From: Patiria miniata
Taxonomy: Eukaryota; Echinodermata; Asteroidea; Valvatida; Asterinidae
Assembly (NCBI RefSeq): GCF_015706575.1
Contig: NW_024037062.1
Span: forward strand, 4,956,811 to 5,020,810
Length of the DNA stretch: 64,000 bases
Direction of reading: 5' to 3'
Positions 23,401 through 38,400 of the stretch are shown here, in pieces (position 1 is the first letter of the stretch; the number at the start of each line of letters is the position of its first letter). A program made the translations under genes and the position numbers. The notes beneath the pieces are model-generated. The model worked only from the letters and a program-made list of their open reading frames with translations, was not told the DNA's origin and ran no database searches.

Positions 23401-26400
23401 AAAATTACAAAGGATAGCTTTTACAACCCTGCAATATAGAATTAAACTGAAGTAACATGCTACACTGCTCTCCACAAAGAACACCACTCTGTGAAGTGGT
23501 ATGGCAGATGTCCAAGGCATTACTTCACTCGGGATGTTCTTTTAAGAAAACAGAAAATACTCTTTTAATATGTCAAATTGCCATTCACAAGTTTGCATTG
23601 GTCATGATGACTGTGACACTGATGAGGACTTCCACTATACCATGTAATTTTGGAATCCATGAAATCATGCCAGTCTTCTTTGTTGCAAACTAAAATGTGA
23701 AATGGGAGATGGCATGATATGTTAGCAGGGGTCACAGTGTTATCCATAGACAATTAACGATAACCTACCCCAAGGGTGAGCCTCTGGGATCCAGAGCTGC
23801 CAGGTCGAGAGCGCTGGGCACTGCCACCCCTGCTGGCAGCCCGGCCACTGGTCTGAGAGAAGGAGGCATCTGAATCCCAGCGCTCCAGCTCCTCGCGGAC
23901 AAGACGCTCCATCTGCTCTCGCTTCACATTACCCCCACTGCTCTCATCCTGAGATTCAACCAAAAATAAACAATCATGACGTGATGCTTAGGTAAATATA
24001 TTCAAAATTTTCAAAGTGCTCCACAGTTGTTAACCCTGTTCATCAGCGTGTCAGACCAGTGATCAGTTTCTCGCAGCAGTTTGAGATCAGGGCAATTAAC
24101 TAATTGTAATGCATATATAGCGCTTTCCATAGTATCAACAATCTCCAAACGCTTTACAATTATTTCCCGGTTCATCAGGCCATGAGACCACACGGCAGCC
24201 GATATCAGTGCACATTCGGTCCTCTACCCTCACAAGTACCCATTCATACTCATGGGTGGAGAGAGGCAATTGTAGTTAAGTGGCAGGGTTCGAATCCACA
24301 CACCATCGTACATGAGTCAAACATCTAACCATTGGACCATGGCACCTACATTTGTATTTATACTCCTGGGTGGAGAGACAGCGAAGGGAGGCCGAGTTAG
24401 AGGGCAATACCACATACATTTGGGAAAGATTCCCATATCTGGCCATCACTTTTCACCCTGCGCACAAACCATATGCGACTGGTCTGAACATTTTTAAGTG
24501 TTTTCTCAGTAAATACTTCAAAATTTTCCCTGCAAAAATTTGACTTTTTAGGACATATTAACACTTTCTGATGGCTGATAGTCACTGAAGGGACAAATGA
24601 GTGATGGCCAGATGTGGGAATCTTTCCTAGATTTGTATCGCTAGGATAGACAGGAATATACCTTTTGTGTATTCATTTGTTAAGTAATGGAAATGACATA
24701 GAATATCCTCTGAGACACCTACATAAGGTCTATGTTAATGGTCAAGTCTTTTCATGGGTAAACAGGTAAACTCTGCTAATGTAGGTTTTCAAACATCCTG
24801 CACATCTCACACCCGGGTGCAGGCAGATATCAAGGTTTCCCCTTTTATTTCCTATTTACACTAGCCTTGGTCAATGCTCTCGTCGTTATTCGTCCCGTAC
24901 GCGGTCAATCGTCGGCATATATCCTCACGCGCTATGCACATGCATGTAAAAATACAGCGCGAACAGCGACCTCATGCGGCCACTATTTTTTTTATGCAAA
25001 TCAGTTGGGGACGATCGAGAGCCTTGGTTCAATCGTCGGCAAAAGCTTATGTTTTTCTTTATTTTGCGCTGGATTTCTAACGCACGACCTCGTATGCGAA
25101 TACAGATGTGTAGGCGGGGCTAATATGTGGAGTGTCCAATCACACCTTGGTAAATCCGGACGTCATCAAATTATTTGCAGCTATTCGCCTTTTGCGGACG
25201 TGAGTGGAACCACAGTTTTTGTGCATTGGTGCCGTGTGCAGAGACACACAACGTGTATTATGTACGGTGCCGGTGCCACGTTTCACTATGCAAGTTTCCA
25301 CGCAACGATCGACCAATAAGAAAACGACATTTAAGTTCAGCTAAGGCTATTAACATAATGAGCACCACCCCCAAAACCTCACATGGACGATTGAACCAAG
25401 GCTCTCGATCGTCCCCAACTGATTTGCATATAAAAATAGTGGCCGCGTGAGGTCGCTGTTCGCGCTGTATTTTTACATGCATGTGCATAGCGCGTGAGGA
25501 TATATGCCGACGATTGACCGTGTACGGGACGAATGACGACGAGAGCATTGACCAAGGCTATATTTACACTGATATGCAGGTTATTTGCTGCAAATATTTT
25601 TACATGAGAATTGACTGCGCAATAGCATTATTAAAGTTCAAGGAAGAGATCTGTGCATCAAAACAAAAATACACCCAGAAATGTAAAAGCAACATGAATT
25701 ATGTGATCATCAAAGCCACAAAATAGGAAGCACTTTTAGTCTGAAATAGCAAATCCCTCATTATAATCTGCAACAGCTTTCACTCAAACAAATGACTCAA
25801 AGGCAATGACTATTTAGAAGCAAACTCACTGCAAAATTAACAACAAACTGTGCAACAAAAAATAGTTATTTTTGTTGGTCGCATCAAACCATTGACTGTG
25901 GTTATCTGCCTCAACACATTAACCCTAACTCCCTAGCGTCTTTTACTAGGAACTGGACGAAGTCCATCAAAATTATTATTATTATTATTATTAATGGTTT
26001 ATTTTATTAAACTTTCACGGCCAAAAGGCCGAATTGCAGTTTAATTTACACACATTAAAAATTGTTACATATTAAAATTACAGAGAATTACATCGTGTAA
26101 AAGATACAATAAAAAGGTAAATCACAACAAAATACACACAAGTAATAAAAATTAAAATCATTCAAATCCGACTGCGTAAAATACGCAGTCGCAGACCCCC
26201 CACAGAGATGGCCGTCATTGAGTGAGCTCTATACGTTCATGAATACAATAAAAAGGTAAATCACAACAAAATACACACAAGTAATAAAAATTAAAATCAT
26301 TCAAATCCGACTGCGTAAAATACGCAGTCGCAGTCCCCCCCCCCCACAGAGATGGCCGTCATTGAGTGAGCTCTATACGTTCATGAATACCGAACTTACT

Positions 26401-29400
26401 TCATGTAATAAGTTAACCAGTTAACCAGAAACTGTGACCAACAACGAGTTCTTTCATCAACTCAGGAAAAAGAGGTCACATATCTTTGTTAATCAGATCA
26501 GTTAAGTAGGGAATAGAGCTACATTTGTACCTGTTAGTCCTACAGCGTATTGTGCTGAGATGATCATTGTTCCTTAACCCATTGTTCCTAATCGGGGGCA
26601 ACCAGTCTCTGAATTTGTTTGAAGTGAGTAATGATTTGCCAAACACGGAACACAATTGTTCTCTGCGGCGGGAAAGTGGGGGAACATTGAGTTGGGAACA
26701 TATTTCACTGTAAGATCTATTGAGACAATATTCATAAGACAAAATGATACGAAAAGCCCTGCGCTGTAATTTTTCTAGACATTCCTCTTGCTTTTTTGAT
26801 AAACATGAGTGCCAGACAGGGGTCGCATATTCTAGAGTAGGTCTGACATATTGAATGTACACAGTAACCAGATCTGGAATGGGGACACCACAACGTTTTA
26901 ACTGACGTAGGAAAAACAATCTACGATTGAACATTTTACACATAGCATCAACCTGTTTGTCCCATTTGAGGTTATCTTGTACTAGAACACCAAGAATTTT
27001 CAGACAGTGAGTTCTTTCGATTGGTGAGTCACCGATGTGAAGAAATGGTGACTGCGGTGAATTACGCTCAAAATTTATGAACAAAAAATTGCATTTTGAT
27101 GGATTAAGTTTCATGTTATTAACAACAGACCATTGATGAAAACAGTCAAGTTCTTGTTGTATAATCTCACACTGGGCTGGATTTGTAATAATCTGAGAAA
27201 AAGTCATATCATCCACATATTTAAAATGAGAGACATCTTGACTGGAAGAATGTGCGTCAACAAAATCCATCAATCACTGTGCGTCCAATACAAAACTGGA
27301 CATGACATAATGGAATCCACCACTGACGCACTGGTTGACAGTCATGGATTTGCTATCACAATAGCAGTACAGGAAGCTAGGCAAAATCAATCGGATACCC
27401 CTAGCACTGCTTCAGGCCATTAGGCCCAAGTCCATTGTACTCCATCAACATTTAGTCACGCCAGGCCTTCTGGACCAAGTCCCCCAAATCCGCCAAAATG
27501 GGGGGATGGATTTTGATGGAGTTGGAGTGGTTAGGGTTAAGCTGTTTTGCAAAGGTTTAGGAAACTTCATTACACCCTGAAAAAGGGAGTTATGTAGCTC
27601 TTATTTAACAAGGCAGTAATTACAGGTTATGGGTGCACTTCTCACTCTTATTATGGTGCAGGTAAAACAAACTGAAGTTTAATTACAAAGTAGTCTGGAG
27701 CTGAGATAAGCAGTAACGAATACACACACACACACACACACACACACAATATACCTCATCATAGTCACTATAAGCAGAAGCCGAGGAACCAGACCGAGAA
27801 GGCAAGCCCATTGTACTCTTATAGGCTTGCTTAATTTCTCTCTCCTTTGACGTTAAGCAGGTATAAAAACGAGCAAAAAGAATGAAAAAGAGGATGGCCA
27901 AAAAAAGAAAAGGAAAAAAAAACACAGAACCTCCTAATTAGGGGAACAGAACATAAAAACAGTGTCAAGCAAGAAGAAAAACATTGCTTGTCAAACAAAA
28001 CAAAAAGATAAGCAACTTCATGAAATACAATTCCTCTTAAATACTTCATATGGAGTTTTTAACTGGAATTTGCTTCCAGAGAAAATGCATAGAAGCTGCA
28101 TCTCTATTGTTATAGAATTCTTTTTTAAATGGCCAGCGTTCCCTCTAGGATTTGATCACTTAATTTGGATGCTTATCTACAAACATGTACAAAATACTTT
28201 AAATACTTTTAAGAAACAACTGTTGAATTTCCAAAATTAAGTTCAGAAAGAAAATCACCATGTTACCACATGACTAAAAATCTTACAGGAAAGACACATA
28301 TGAATATAAAGGTTGTAGTGGTTACGAACACAGATTTGTGGGGGGGGGGGAGGGGGGCGGGGAGTTGAAGGACGAAGGGAAGAGTGGGGAGTTTATCATG
28401 GAGGATTTACCTCTGTGATGCTGTCTAGGAGTTTGCCCATGGTCTCACGACGTTTCAGCTTGGCCCGCTCCATGGCTTCCAGCTTGACCAGCACAGCGTC
28501 TATCTTAGAAACAATGCTCCCAATGGAGTGTTCCATACGGTCCACACGACGACTCAACCTAAAAGTCAGAGAAAGATCATGTTGAAGAATGAGTTTGACA
28601 CTTCACATAGGCACAAATCATGTTTACCAGCAGTGCATCATGAGGAAAAGCTAACATCTGTTTGACAAAATTGTCAAGGAGTATGTGTTTTCCACACGCA
28701 AACAGACTCTGAAATTTCTAATGTTTTTATTTGGTTCACAGAAATCACATAAATAATCTTAATGTTTCTGAAACAATGGCAAGGTAAAACATAAATGAAA
28801 GAATGAAACATTGCTTGCACACCTCTGACGTACAAGCCTTATGGTTGTGTTTATTCTAAAACCACATCAAATCGTCTTTAGATTTTTTGCTGCTTGACTC
28901 TGGATTGACGTACTCTTGAAAATGTCTTCATTGTCTATTTTCAAACATGTTCTCAGTTGTGTTTATCCTTGGTCCTTCTGTGTCATTAGTCTTTTCTTAA
29001 AGCCAGTTTTGGAGCATGCCATAAGTAGAATCAGAACTACCTAATAAACACCCTGTTATTGGTTCATTAATTGAATCAACTTTTGGTATTCATTTCCTCG
29101 TCTATTCAAAACTTTTTCAGATTTATTTCACAAATGAATTGATTTCCACTCTACTCTGCTTGCATCCACTGAGGGGCATAGTTTCATTCCCTGTGGGTCT
29201 CTAGATGGTCCTTGGTTTAGTACTGTTGTTCAGCGGGAGTCAAGCCTAGGCACCGAGGCTGTGCTGAGTTCTTCACATGGCAAGGCTAATGAGTGTTTGG
29301 ACCCACAGCTGACAAATATGCAAAAAATGTACAGATATTGGCAGTTCTTGTTAAACTTTTAAAAGAAATACTATCCTGTTTTGTCCAAACTCCTACCCAT

Positions 29401-32400
29401 TATCTAAAGCTTAACTATCCAGACCACTGTCTAGTTTCTTTCACAGGATTAATTCCTAATGTACCACCTTACATTTAGGATACTTTTCGGACCATGAAAA
29501 TATTTGACTACAAACAAGGCCTCTTTTTTAATAAAAGATTATTTAAATTCTTATCAAACATACTTCTGTTTTCATATAAAATGAACTTACACAACAAACT
29601 CTTCGTAAGAGACGCCACTGACTCCACCACGCCCCCCTCCAGCTTGAGAGTCCTCATCATCACTGTCCAGGCCATCGTTGAAGCTGACACGGCTCTTGCT
29701 GCGGCCAGCTGAAGCTGTCTGGGGACGGTTGGTAGTGGTCACTTGGGCCTCCTCCAACTCCGCCAACTGGTTGTTCAGATCGGTCTGGAAAAGGTGAAAG
29801 GAAAGGAAATGGAACACAATAAGAAAGCACAGGCTACTCTGGGCCAGAATGAAGTATATCTGTTTAATTCTGACTAAATTCTGTTTGGATTCTTCCTGAT
29901 GTTTACATACAAATACTGGGAGCCAAGCCCCAGCCCAACAGGTGGTGCATGAGTTTGAGTTCATTGTTTTCTACCTTCTGTCCTTCCAGATCAGCAGCCA
30001 TCTTCATCTGCTCCTCTGCATCAAGGATGCGGTCGCCATCGACGTCATACTTGGCAAACACTGCCTCAATCTCTGCATCGGCATGCCCACGGCTGGGGGG
30101 AAAAAGTTACCAATTCATGTGAGCAATGTTTCGACAACCAGAAATCTATGACACATTTGGAAAAACTGTGTTAACAGTATGGAATGGATCCATAAATGAA
30201 TGTAGCAGGACGACAATGGGAAATAACATCTTATCGAGCATTTTGTATCTCTGGTATACAACGAGTGATATTTTTTTAAATGATATTGACATCTAATGTT
30301 AATCTTTGGGAAAATTATAAGATTTTATGTAAGTTGATTCCCAGATAAATAAGCAACCAAACAAAGCATGACCTAGAGAATATGGTGCACCAGGTGAGGT
30401 TTGAACCAGTCATCTGAGACAGAGGGCAAGTGCGTCAAACATCGTCAAACATCTTAACCAGGTCACCACGAGATGGTAAGCAAACCAGATTACATTTAAA
30501 ACTGGGTCAAAGAGCTAGGAATGTATGCTTGCTACTTAAATATTAGCAGGAAGTTTGAGGTGTACACAAGGAAAGTTCATAGAACCAACATGTAACCTGC
30601 AACTGAACAAGTAGGAAAGTGAACAAAAGCAGGATATTAACTAAGACCTTCATAGATATGGAAGTTCTCAAATAGCACTGGACCGCACTGCTTTTCTGTT
30701 CCCTTGTTTTGGTTGGGGGAGTCATCCTGTGGGATGGGCAATTATGCACAGACATCTGATGTTTTCCAATCTGTGCTTAGTCAATTTCTGCATGGTAAGC
30801 ACATCCTAATTTACACTTAAATGTGACTGAGCTTTTTTCATTGTTATCTGAGCAATTTGAAATTAGTTTTAGTTTTTAATTAAAACCTTCTGCTAGTGTT
30901 TCAGTTGAGTCCTCACAAGTCAATCACAAGTCCTCCCGTTTGCAATTCAAGTCACAAGCTATTCAAATAAACCGTGTCAATGACATTATTTTGTTACTGT
31001 TTATCCTTGTGAATTATAGAACTGACTTAGAATTGACCACAACACTGGCCCCTGTCCCCCCATGTCTCAGGCAGCATGTGTAATTACAAGCCGTAGCTAA
31101 GCCATTCAGATGCAGTCTCAGCTTTTACCATTTCAGCTCGTGGCGCCACTCGTCAAAGTCCAAATGTTGGTCTGCGTTGGCATCTGCATGGGCCAGTGCC
31201 TCCTGGATGTCGGCAATCTTGTCCCGCTTGAAGTTCAGCTTGCCCACCATCTTCTCATAGCCCTTCTTGAAGTAGTCTGTGAGCTCGAACTCTGACTTCT
31301 GGTTGGCAATATCAGCCTTGACCTCGCTGTAAGTGTCATTGATGATGGCCAAGAACATGTTCTATGGGGAAGAGGGGTTTCTTTTACCGTGAAATATACT
31401 GCAATTTAATATTCTCAACTAAAGGATGTATTCAACAAGATTGCACCATAAATTTCATTTGTGTGAAATACATTCACATTGAGCAAATCAATTAATCTCG
31501 ATCCACATCCTGTTGGGTTTAAAAATTATTTTCCAACACTTTCAAATCACGCTCTACTCATTCTTCCTAAAATTAGGTTTTGAGACATATCCACCTCTTA
31601 AACCGTAAAATTTAAGCAAATTGCCTCTAACTTGTTTTTATTTATTTTTTAAAATTGCTTCCAAACCAATCATAAGGCATACATCATACATACATTCCAA
31701 ACTGAAGGGGAAGTGGCCACAACAGACACATAGATCTCACTGTGGCTAGGTGGCCCCATTGGCCAGGTGGCTGCAATGTGATGCTGGCCACAACCTAATG
31801 ACCATGGCAGATAGGTGGCCATAGTAGATACATGGCCTAATAGGAACTCACAAGATTATAGGTGGCCATAGTAGATACATGGCCTAATGGGAACTCACAA
31901 GATTATAGGTGGCCATAGTAGATACATAGCCTTATAAGAACTCACAAGATTATCGTTCATGTGTAATAACTTTGAAAATGTGATTGAATACCTACCAGCA
32001 ATACAAAGAACACCACGAACACATACGTCATGAAAAAGATCGGGCCCAGAACGCGATTGGCTTCCTGAAGCTCATGGAAGTTGAAGTCACCAAGAACGAT
32101 ACGCAACAAGGTGAAACTAGGAGATACAACAAAAGATACAACAATACAGGATTTGTCATAAACCTGTTCAAACTGACTTTTGCATTCACTTGTACGCACT
32201 ACCGTAACCCTATCCACCGATTCTTTCATGAAATATTAAAAAGGTAATGCAAAGCATTGTGGGTAGCCATGACTCTTTAAGATTTACGAATCACACCTCA
32301 TGCACACTCAAAGAGTTAATCTTGAGTCATCGTCTCTACAACATCAACCAAAGCTGAAAACAGTCAACAGCATTCTTGAGTCAGTTTGTGGGTAGTAACC

Positions 32401-35400
32401 AAGCCTTTACATGTCATCCATGCTATCAAGGCTGTGCACAAACCCATCCAACCATAGAATGCAACACATGCATGTTTCAGCTCCAACTTACATGCAGTCA
32501 CCGACACTGCTGAAATCCTTGATCTGGGTGCCAAACACCAAGTAGCCAAACTGGGCATAAGCCAAGAAGATGATGAGGAACATGATGGTAAATCCACCTA
32601 CATCTTTGGCGCACTTGGACAGGGTCGAGGAGAGCTGGTTCATGGTCTTGTTGAAGCTGATGTATTTGAACACCTATGGGTGCAGAAAGGTTACAGTAAA
32701 GCATATTAATGCAACACAAATTCCCTGCAATCGTAGCTGACTGTGTAAGTTGACACTGTCATTTTATGATGAGATTCCATAGGAGAGCTTGGGAGATTGG
32801 ACGGGGACTGTAGGTTTGTGCTCAAAGTGGATGAGGGGAAGTTTCTCTGAGTAAATCTTTGAATAGCTGTAGATTTACACAATGCATTCAACTTTCCCTG
32901 GCCCTTATTATGAGCCTGTGTCTTATAAAAAAAATCTGCGTTAACCCTTCAGATGCGTTCACATCTTTAGTCATCTGTGTGAAAAATACAATACACACAT
33001 TGCTTCAATCACCATAGCGTTGTGCAGCGTTCCATCTAATATCTTCGTTCACTGTTTAAGCAACATGTTATACATGGTACGGCCAAAGAAAATTTACCCG
33101 ATTACATAAATTGGATATGTATACCAAACAATCCCTCCTCGATGTACATTGTAGCTGCATTATATAAATGTTTGTGATCAGCTCATTGGTGAGACCACAG
33201 GTGACACATCACTTGCTATCCGCTTATATAAGATAATTACCATCAAGGTTGACCTTTGACCTGTGTGTCACCTTTGAAGCCCTTACCTTGATCCAGGCCA
33301 GGAAGACGGCCACAGCAATCACGTTGTTGAAGATGGACTGGCAGTAGCCCAGGAACTCAAAGTCTGAGTACTGATCAGGTCGACTCAGAAGGTCCTCAAT
33401 CATCTCATCCACTCTCAGAGCACGGTAGACATAGAAGGCCATACATACTACTGATACCTAGCAAGAGCAAGAGCACAAGTTAAGTTGTGTTCACAAATTC
33501 TATAACATGACTCCCTTTTAAAGATAACAATTGGTGTCGCATCTCAGGGAAGGTTCCCCCCCCCAAAAAAAAAAGAGAGGGGAAAAGGGGATATTACAAA
33601 CAGAGAAATGACAGAAGACTACTATTTTAACTGTAACTTAACATAATGTTTTATGAAGAAATTGACAGAGGGGCTGTAGAACACAATTGTATATATATGT
33701 ATACACATAATTTGCAATGTTCTCTCACATATTATAGGCCCAATACGCAAGAATTTCTGCCGGATATGTACAACAAACATTTTGCCGATCACTTTTTGTG
33801 GCTCACCAATACACAAAGTATTGGCATAATTTGTCATTAATACTACGATATTGTGGGGGGAAATGTCAGCAAAGACCAAAATTCATGTGCATGTGTAATT
33901 TGGATGTGTAAAAGTCCTTCTATATCAAGTACAATACAAGTTCCGTGCGGCCCAACTGGTGTCAGATGAAATCAGGACAGTAATTAAACCAATGCACACT
34001 TCACATGCATGAACTGCAACATGGACCCCAAGATTCACAAAGCTTGTATGAACGCAATAAACTTTCTCATACATAATGTATTTTCTCATATGATCTGTTA
34101 TACGTTTGAACGACAACCAAATGTTTACTTTTCTTTGGCTGATACATTTATCTCTAGTCAAGAATGAAACCTAGACAGAGATGGGCAATGGAAGAATTAT
34201 CCCATGGAATGTTTGGTCAGGTGCAGCCCAAACCAGATTGGAAGTAGGCGTTTGGCGTGGTGTGCCATGGGGCCGCGTTGCATGCAGCAGGATCAGCACT
34301 ATATGATTGCTGGTGCCTCATAGTGTGATATCCAGTGGCTGATCAGTGTTGGATTTGGCATTGGAAGCATGGCGGTCCACAATATTACAAAATATTAAAA
34401 TAATAATACAACAATATATCAGTGCTATTTCTGACCCTATTTTTTCAAAGCTAAGCTCATCAATGATGAGTGACAAAAAGTTGCCCCCCAGAGCCTGCTT
34501 ACATCATGGACACTGTAGCTAAATGCTTGGTAATGTGCAAAACAAAGAGTAAACACATTTTTTTCATTCAAATTTTGTGTGTTTTTATTGTCGAATATTC
34601 ATGCAGTTTTTAATAAAGATTAGAATATTGTTCCCCTCATTTTCAAGAAAAATCTACCTTCAAGGACCTCTCAAATGCTCTAAACTGCACCAGGGTGCAT
34701 CTAACATAAAGCAGCATTGGGAATTGTGTTAAAGTACTAGTAATAATGCACAACCAAAGTCATGCCAATAGACTGAGCAAACCAGCGAAAAGAAACCCTT
34801 CTTTGAAAGCCTTGATTATGGAGGCACCAAGTACAATCCTGCCCAGTATTCCTCTCACTATTTGGCCAATCCCTTGATAAGTGATGATTTCTATATGAAT
34901 GGAGGAACAAGGCCTCATGACAAATACGCAACTATCAATACTTGGAGTCATTTTTTTCTGAACTTCACAAAACTGTGTACAGTGCCAAAACGCTTAAGCA
35001 CAGAATTTTCAATCGCATTAAATTTTTGCTGAGCAGTGATAGATTACGAGCCAAACCATGTCAATCTTTTTAATTTGTGACTAATTATTTGTCACAAAAA
35101 AATTTTTTTCTGCTGAGCAGCCCCAGGACATTGGGTCATTATCGCTGTGTACTTACAATGATGATGATGACATCCAGACAGTTCCAGGTGCTCTTGAAAT
35201 AAGACAAGCGGTGAACCTTGATCTCCAGGATCTCCTCCACGATGTAGTAGAGGATGAAGAGTGCAAAGATGCCCTCGCAAGCCATGATAAAGTAGTCGAA
35301 GGCAGTTACGTAGCGCAAGAGCTTGACGGTGCGGAATGTCCACGATGGAATGGCACCGCCCGTTGGTGGAAACTCTACTACCAACCTACCATTGACAATA

Positions 35401-38400
35401 ACATTACATTAACAGTACCTGATTATCCTATGAACTCTATGCAAATGTACCCACTAAGATGAGAGAGATTCCAGAGTCATGTTCAATCAAATTGTGAAAG
35501 CATTTTGCTATTTATTTTCTTATGGTGATACCCCAAACTTCGGTCTTTGAAATTCTCACCTGACAATGCAGAATAGATTGATGTTGGCGTTATAGACGGA
35601 AAAGTCCACCATGACGGCCCGGGTTCCTCGGTCCAGCCACAAGTTCTGCTTGAGCTCTATGATGGAGGCCAAAGAGTCGGCCTTTTCATGGGTCAGATCC
35701 AAATAGTAGCCGCCACCACCGTATGAGGCCAATCGGCCAGAGTGACCTGAACCATCCAAGCTCTCCTCTGAGCTGTGCTCCCAGCTGAGGTACATGTAAT
35801 AAAGTATATGGGCAAGTAAAAAATGTGTATTGCAAGTCATATGGAGGAATCATATAAGGAGTCAAGTTGGCACAGTGGTTACCTCTGTGACCAGGTTTCA
35901 AATCACTGCCAGACCAACATGGATCAGTTCCTGCCTGATTCCATGGGGTGTGCTGGAATAGCAATCTACTCTTTCCTTCTGGTTGTTTGCAAGTAAATGT
36001 ATCATAGAATATTACATAACTAGAGAGCTAACTCACCGTGCATAATGTAGTCTTCTGGGACTGATTGTTATGAAAGTTGTGTTTCAAATAGAAATTACTA
36101 TCATCGTCATTAGGGGAAACTAAACTGGATGTTCCTGCTATTCGAGGAAATTACTTAATCTCACAAAAATTCAAAACTCTTTGACATTTAGTGTCAATAA
36201 TATGGTTTCTTGAAATATCATTGAGTTATAGTGTCCATACGGTTATTGGGGAGGAAATTTGAGTTAAAAAAATCCCAAAATGTCAACTGAACATACAGGT
36301 AGTTAAAATAGTGAGGGGTTCATGTTTAAAGCACGTCACCAGTTTTTCTCTGAAATATCATGCTTAACGACATTTGAATGCTCTGATACGTTGGATCCAA
36401 AAACTAGCAAATGCTAGGAAGCACAAGTCAACAGCAAAAGTATTTACTTTGGAGTAAAAGCATTTAGGAATTATAAGCAAATGTTTGAATTCGTATGAAT
36501 AAAATTTTCTTTCACTGTTCAGCATTCACAAGGCAGAATGATAGCAAATGCTTCTTACTGTTGGATTGCAGTTGTCAACAATAGTGGGCGAGCCGTCACC
36601 GCATTATGGGGAAGTTTCTTATTGCCAGGCAAATTAGGACCGAGTTATGGGGACTTTCGCTGTCTCCACAGCATTTTCGGTCCCCACAAATACCTCATAC
36701 AGACGAGCGTATGTCCCCACAACTATGGAACAAGTATTTACGTCTGTTATGTGTGTTTACACGTAGGGTAACAGAGTCAAAATCATCAAGGTGATGCATA
36801 AACTAAAGTAGTGAATTGGATCCTTAAAATCGAGCTCAAACGATGAAGAAAATGTTTGCCAGTTACAGAATGTAGAAAGTAAACTTTTGTGAACTTGTAA
36901 AGCGTCACAGTGTCTTGTAGACGAAGTCACAGTTGCCTAAAAAGTCCAGATGCTATGTAGTACATTCTAAGCCTCCCTGGAACACCTTTTGAACAAAACC
37001 ACTTTTTAAACGAGAATAAACAAAATAAATAATATTTCTGCTTGCGGTTATCCGACCCACGCCTGACTGATCCTAATGTTATTGCACGACTCTAAAGTTT
37101 TTATCAGCTCTTACAAAAAGTGTCTTCGAAAAACCGCTTATCTAACAACTTTTTGGTGTCAAACACACTTGTAATATTTCTGTTTTTGTTTGTTTGCCTA
37201 CTGACATATATAGCTATTTTCGGAAGGAAAACTTCGTAGCTTTTTTCCCGATGTGATCGCCAAAATATTATGCCTAATCCTACCCTCCAAAAAAGATGTA
37301 CCAAGTTTCAGATATAAAAAAGGAAAACAAATTGAGCCTTACGCAGTTCCGTTCATGAGCCCAAAGGGCTGTGTGTCCTCCACGCTCTCTGAGTAATGGG
37401 CATAGCACTGTTTGATGTCCTCACGGAAATCGCTGTGTACCAGACAGGAGCTGTTGGTGACTTTCACCTGTCGGATACGGGGCACGCCCAGCAGCTTGTT
37501 CTCATAGTAGATGTAGCCCTGGGAGTCACCTGTCACGTTGTCATCATTGTACCACTTTTCCCAGTATAGACCGTCTACAAGTGGGGTCTCGGCAAACTAC
37601 AACAAAAATGTGCAACAGAAATTTATATGTGAAACTAGCATTTTCATTCAAAACAATTGCTCTAGATTAAGTTAAGTGTACACGGAACCTTTGCTGTAAG
37701 GGGTTAGCAAGATTAACTGATCAGGATGTACAATGTACAAGGTGCTTTGCAATATATGTGCACTGCAGTTTAAGCACCTTACCAAACCTATCTGTCTTAC
37801 GTTGATGTTTTATAGGAGGCAATAAAAAATGTTAGCCTTTTTAGGCAAGATGGTGCATCCGCAGAAGGGTAGCAATATCACATGTTGATATTTAGATGAA
37901 CCATTCTGGTTTCGGATTGACAGCATTGTCAGAATTTCTTTTAAATGCACAATCCCTCAGACTGGAATGGGTATACATGTACGTTTAAGCTGGGTACAGC
38001 TCATTTTCAGAGTGGTGGACTTTGTTTACTCAGCATGGGAGTAATTCTCAGTTTTTTCATCAATGTTGAGAGTGCCACGTCCATGACCAGTGAGACCGTT
38101 GATAAGGCAGAACAATGTTAAATCTGCTGTTCCGGGAAAATTATGTCATGGTAAATTGAAGATGTATACAACCCCGACATGTACTACAACAGGTGTTTGA
38201 ATCTTAAATTACTGCAAAGCTAGAACTTGTAGAAACACAAATTATCAACAGGATAAAACTGCATTTGTAATAAGCAAATAGTGCTGTAATGGCACATTGA
38301 AAGGACGTAAATGTCAATGGGCTTTAACACTATCAATGGGCTTTAACACTTTTGCAGGAAATTCAATGTGTTCAAGAAAAGTATATGGGACCAACATGTT

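Larger units (their letters stand above)
25919..27540. mobile_element. piggyBac-type MITE split by a LINE
   Basis: TTAA at 25919-25922 is followed by CCCTAACTCCC. At the other end GTTAGGG is followed by TTAA (27537-27540). TTAA duplication and CCCTAAC ends are the hallmark of piggyBac transposition. Without the LINE and its duplicated target the element is about 311 bp, close to the 324-bp MITE at 60965. Confidence 0.75.
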
